From the NCBI GenBank assembly GCA_937863215.1, contig CALMFQ010000368.1, positions 1 through 5,928 of the forward strand: a stretch of 5,928 nucleotides of DNA. The letters are read 5' to 3'. Every line of letters starts with the position of its first letter. Position 1 is the first letter of the stretch. Positions 5,795 to 5,928 of this stretch are shown one piece after another. A program made the translations under genes and the position numbers. The stretch is from an uncultured Pseudomonadota bacterium (GTDB lineage: Bacteria; Pseudomonadota; Gammaproteobacteria; Burkholderiales; SCOH01). Below the pieces are notes generated by a model, which worked only from the letters and a program-made list of their open reading frames with translations, did no database searches and was not told the origin of the DNA.

Positions 5795-5928
5795 ATGGCC
5801 AATCAGGAATCCCGCAGCGCATTCGTCGACTGGTTTCGCGCCTCGGCGCCGTATATCCACGCCTTTCGCGGCAAGACCTTTGTCATTGCCTTCGGCGGCG
5901 AGGTGGTGCAGGACGGCAGCTTTTACAC
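5795..5928 (+). CDS. argA: N-acetylglutamate synthase, N-terminal part (3' end outside window)
   Basis: ATG 5795 opens a frame that runs to the window edge, 44 codons plus 2 nt. The peptide contains FVDWFRASAPYIHAFRGKTF and then VIAFGGEVV, closely matching the start of classical ArgA (E. coli-like pattern: F-V-x-W-F-R..PYI..-RGKTFVI..GGE). This is the amino-acid-kinase-like domain, in which the GGE region belongs to the arginine/effector-binding fold. ArgA acetylates glutamate with acetyl-CoA as the first step of arginine synthesis and is typically feedback-inhibited by arginine. The C-terminal GNAT acetyltransferase domain lies beyond the window. No clear Shine-Dalgarno precedes the ATG, but no better in-frame start is seen and the distance to the conserved block fits the family. 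It is a separate unit from purC because of the intervening terminator. Confidence 0.88.
   Translation, partial: MANQESRSAFVDWFRASAPYIHAFRGKTFVIAFGGEVVQDGSFY

Overview
The window is a stretch of ordinary bacterial chromosome, GC-rich (about 60% by eye) with strong G/C third-position bias. The protein sequences, the long (292-residue) PurC and the pur/arg gene set point to a betaproteobacterium. A Neisseriales-type lineage is possible, but this is inference from family resemblance and no marker in the window fixes the genus.

Layout: (1) 1-399 (+), the 3' end of a LysR-family transcriptional regulator that begins outside the window. (2) 407-2920 (-), a large membrane histidine kinase convergent with the LysR gene. 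The two stop codons are only 7 bp apart, and a perfect 9-bp inverted repeat spans them. (3) 2921-3081, a divergent intergenic region with candidate back-to-back promoters for the kinase (-) and purE (+), and a 19-bp near-palindrome covering the purE start codon. (4) 3082-5638 (+), the purine operon purE-purK-purC. purE and purK overlap by 4 bp. purK and purC are separated by 56 bp containing a perfect 8-bp hairpin. The operon ends in a textbook intrinsic terminator (5677-5707). (5) 5795-5928 (+), the first 44 codons of argA (N-acetylglutamate synthase), cut by the window edge.

The three pur products act in series in de novo purine synthesis. PurK carboxylates AIR to N5-CAIR using ATP and bicarbonate, PurE (class I) converts N5-CAIR to CAIR, and PurC condenses CAIR with aspartate to give SAICAR. 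argA starts arginine biosynthesis and appears to be a separate transcription unit because the terminator lies between it and purC. The histidine kinase has no response regulator beside it within the window, so its partner and stimulus are unknown.

I found no mobile elements, tRNA/rRNA genes, CRISPR arrays or phage genes, and no sign of a novel multi-gene system. The most interesting signals are small: the palindrome on the purE start codon, the overlapping divergent promoters, the purK-purC hairpin and the inverted repeat at the convergent stops.
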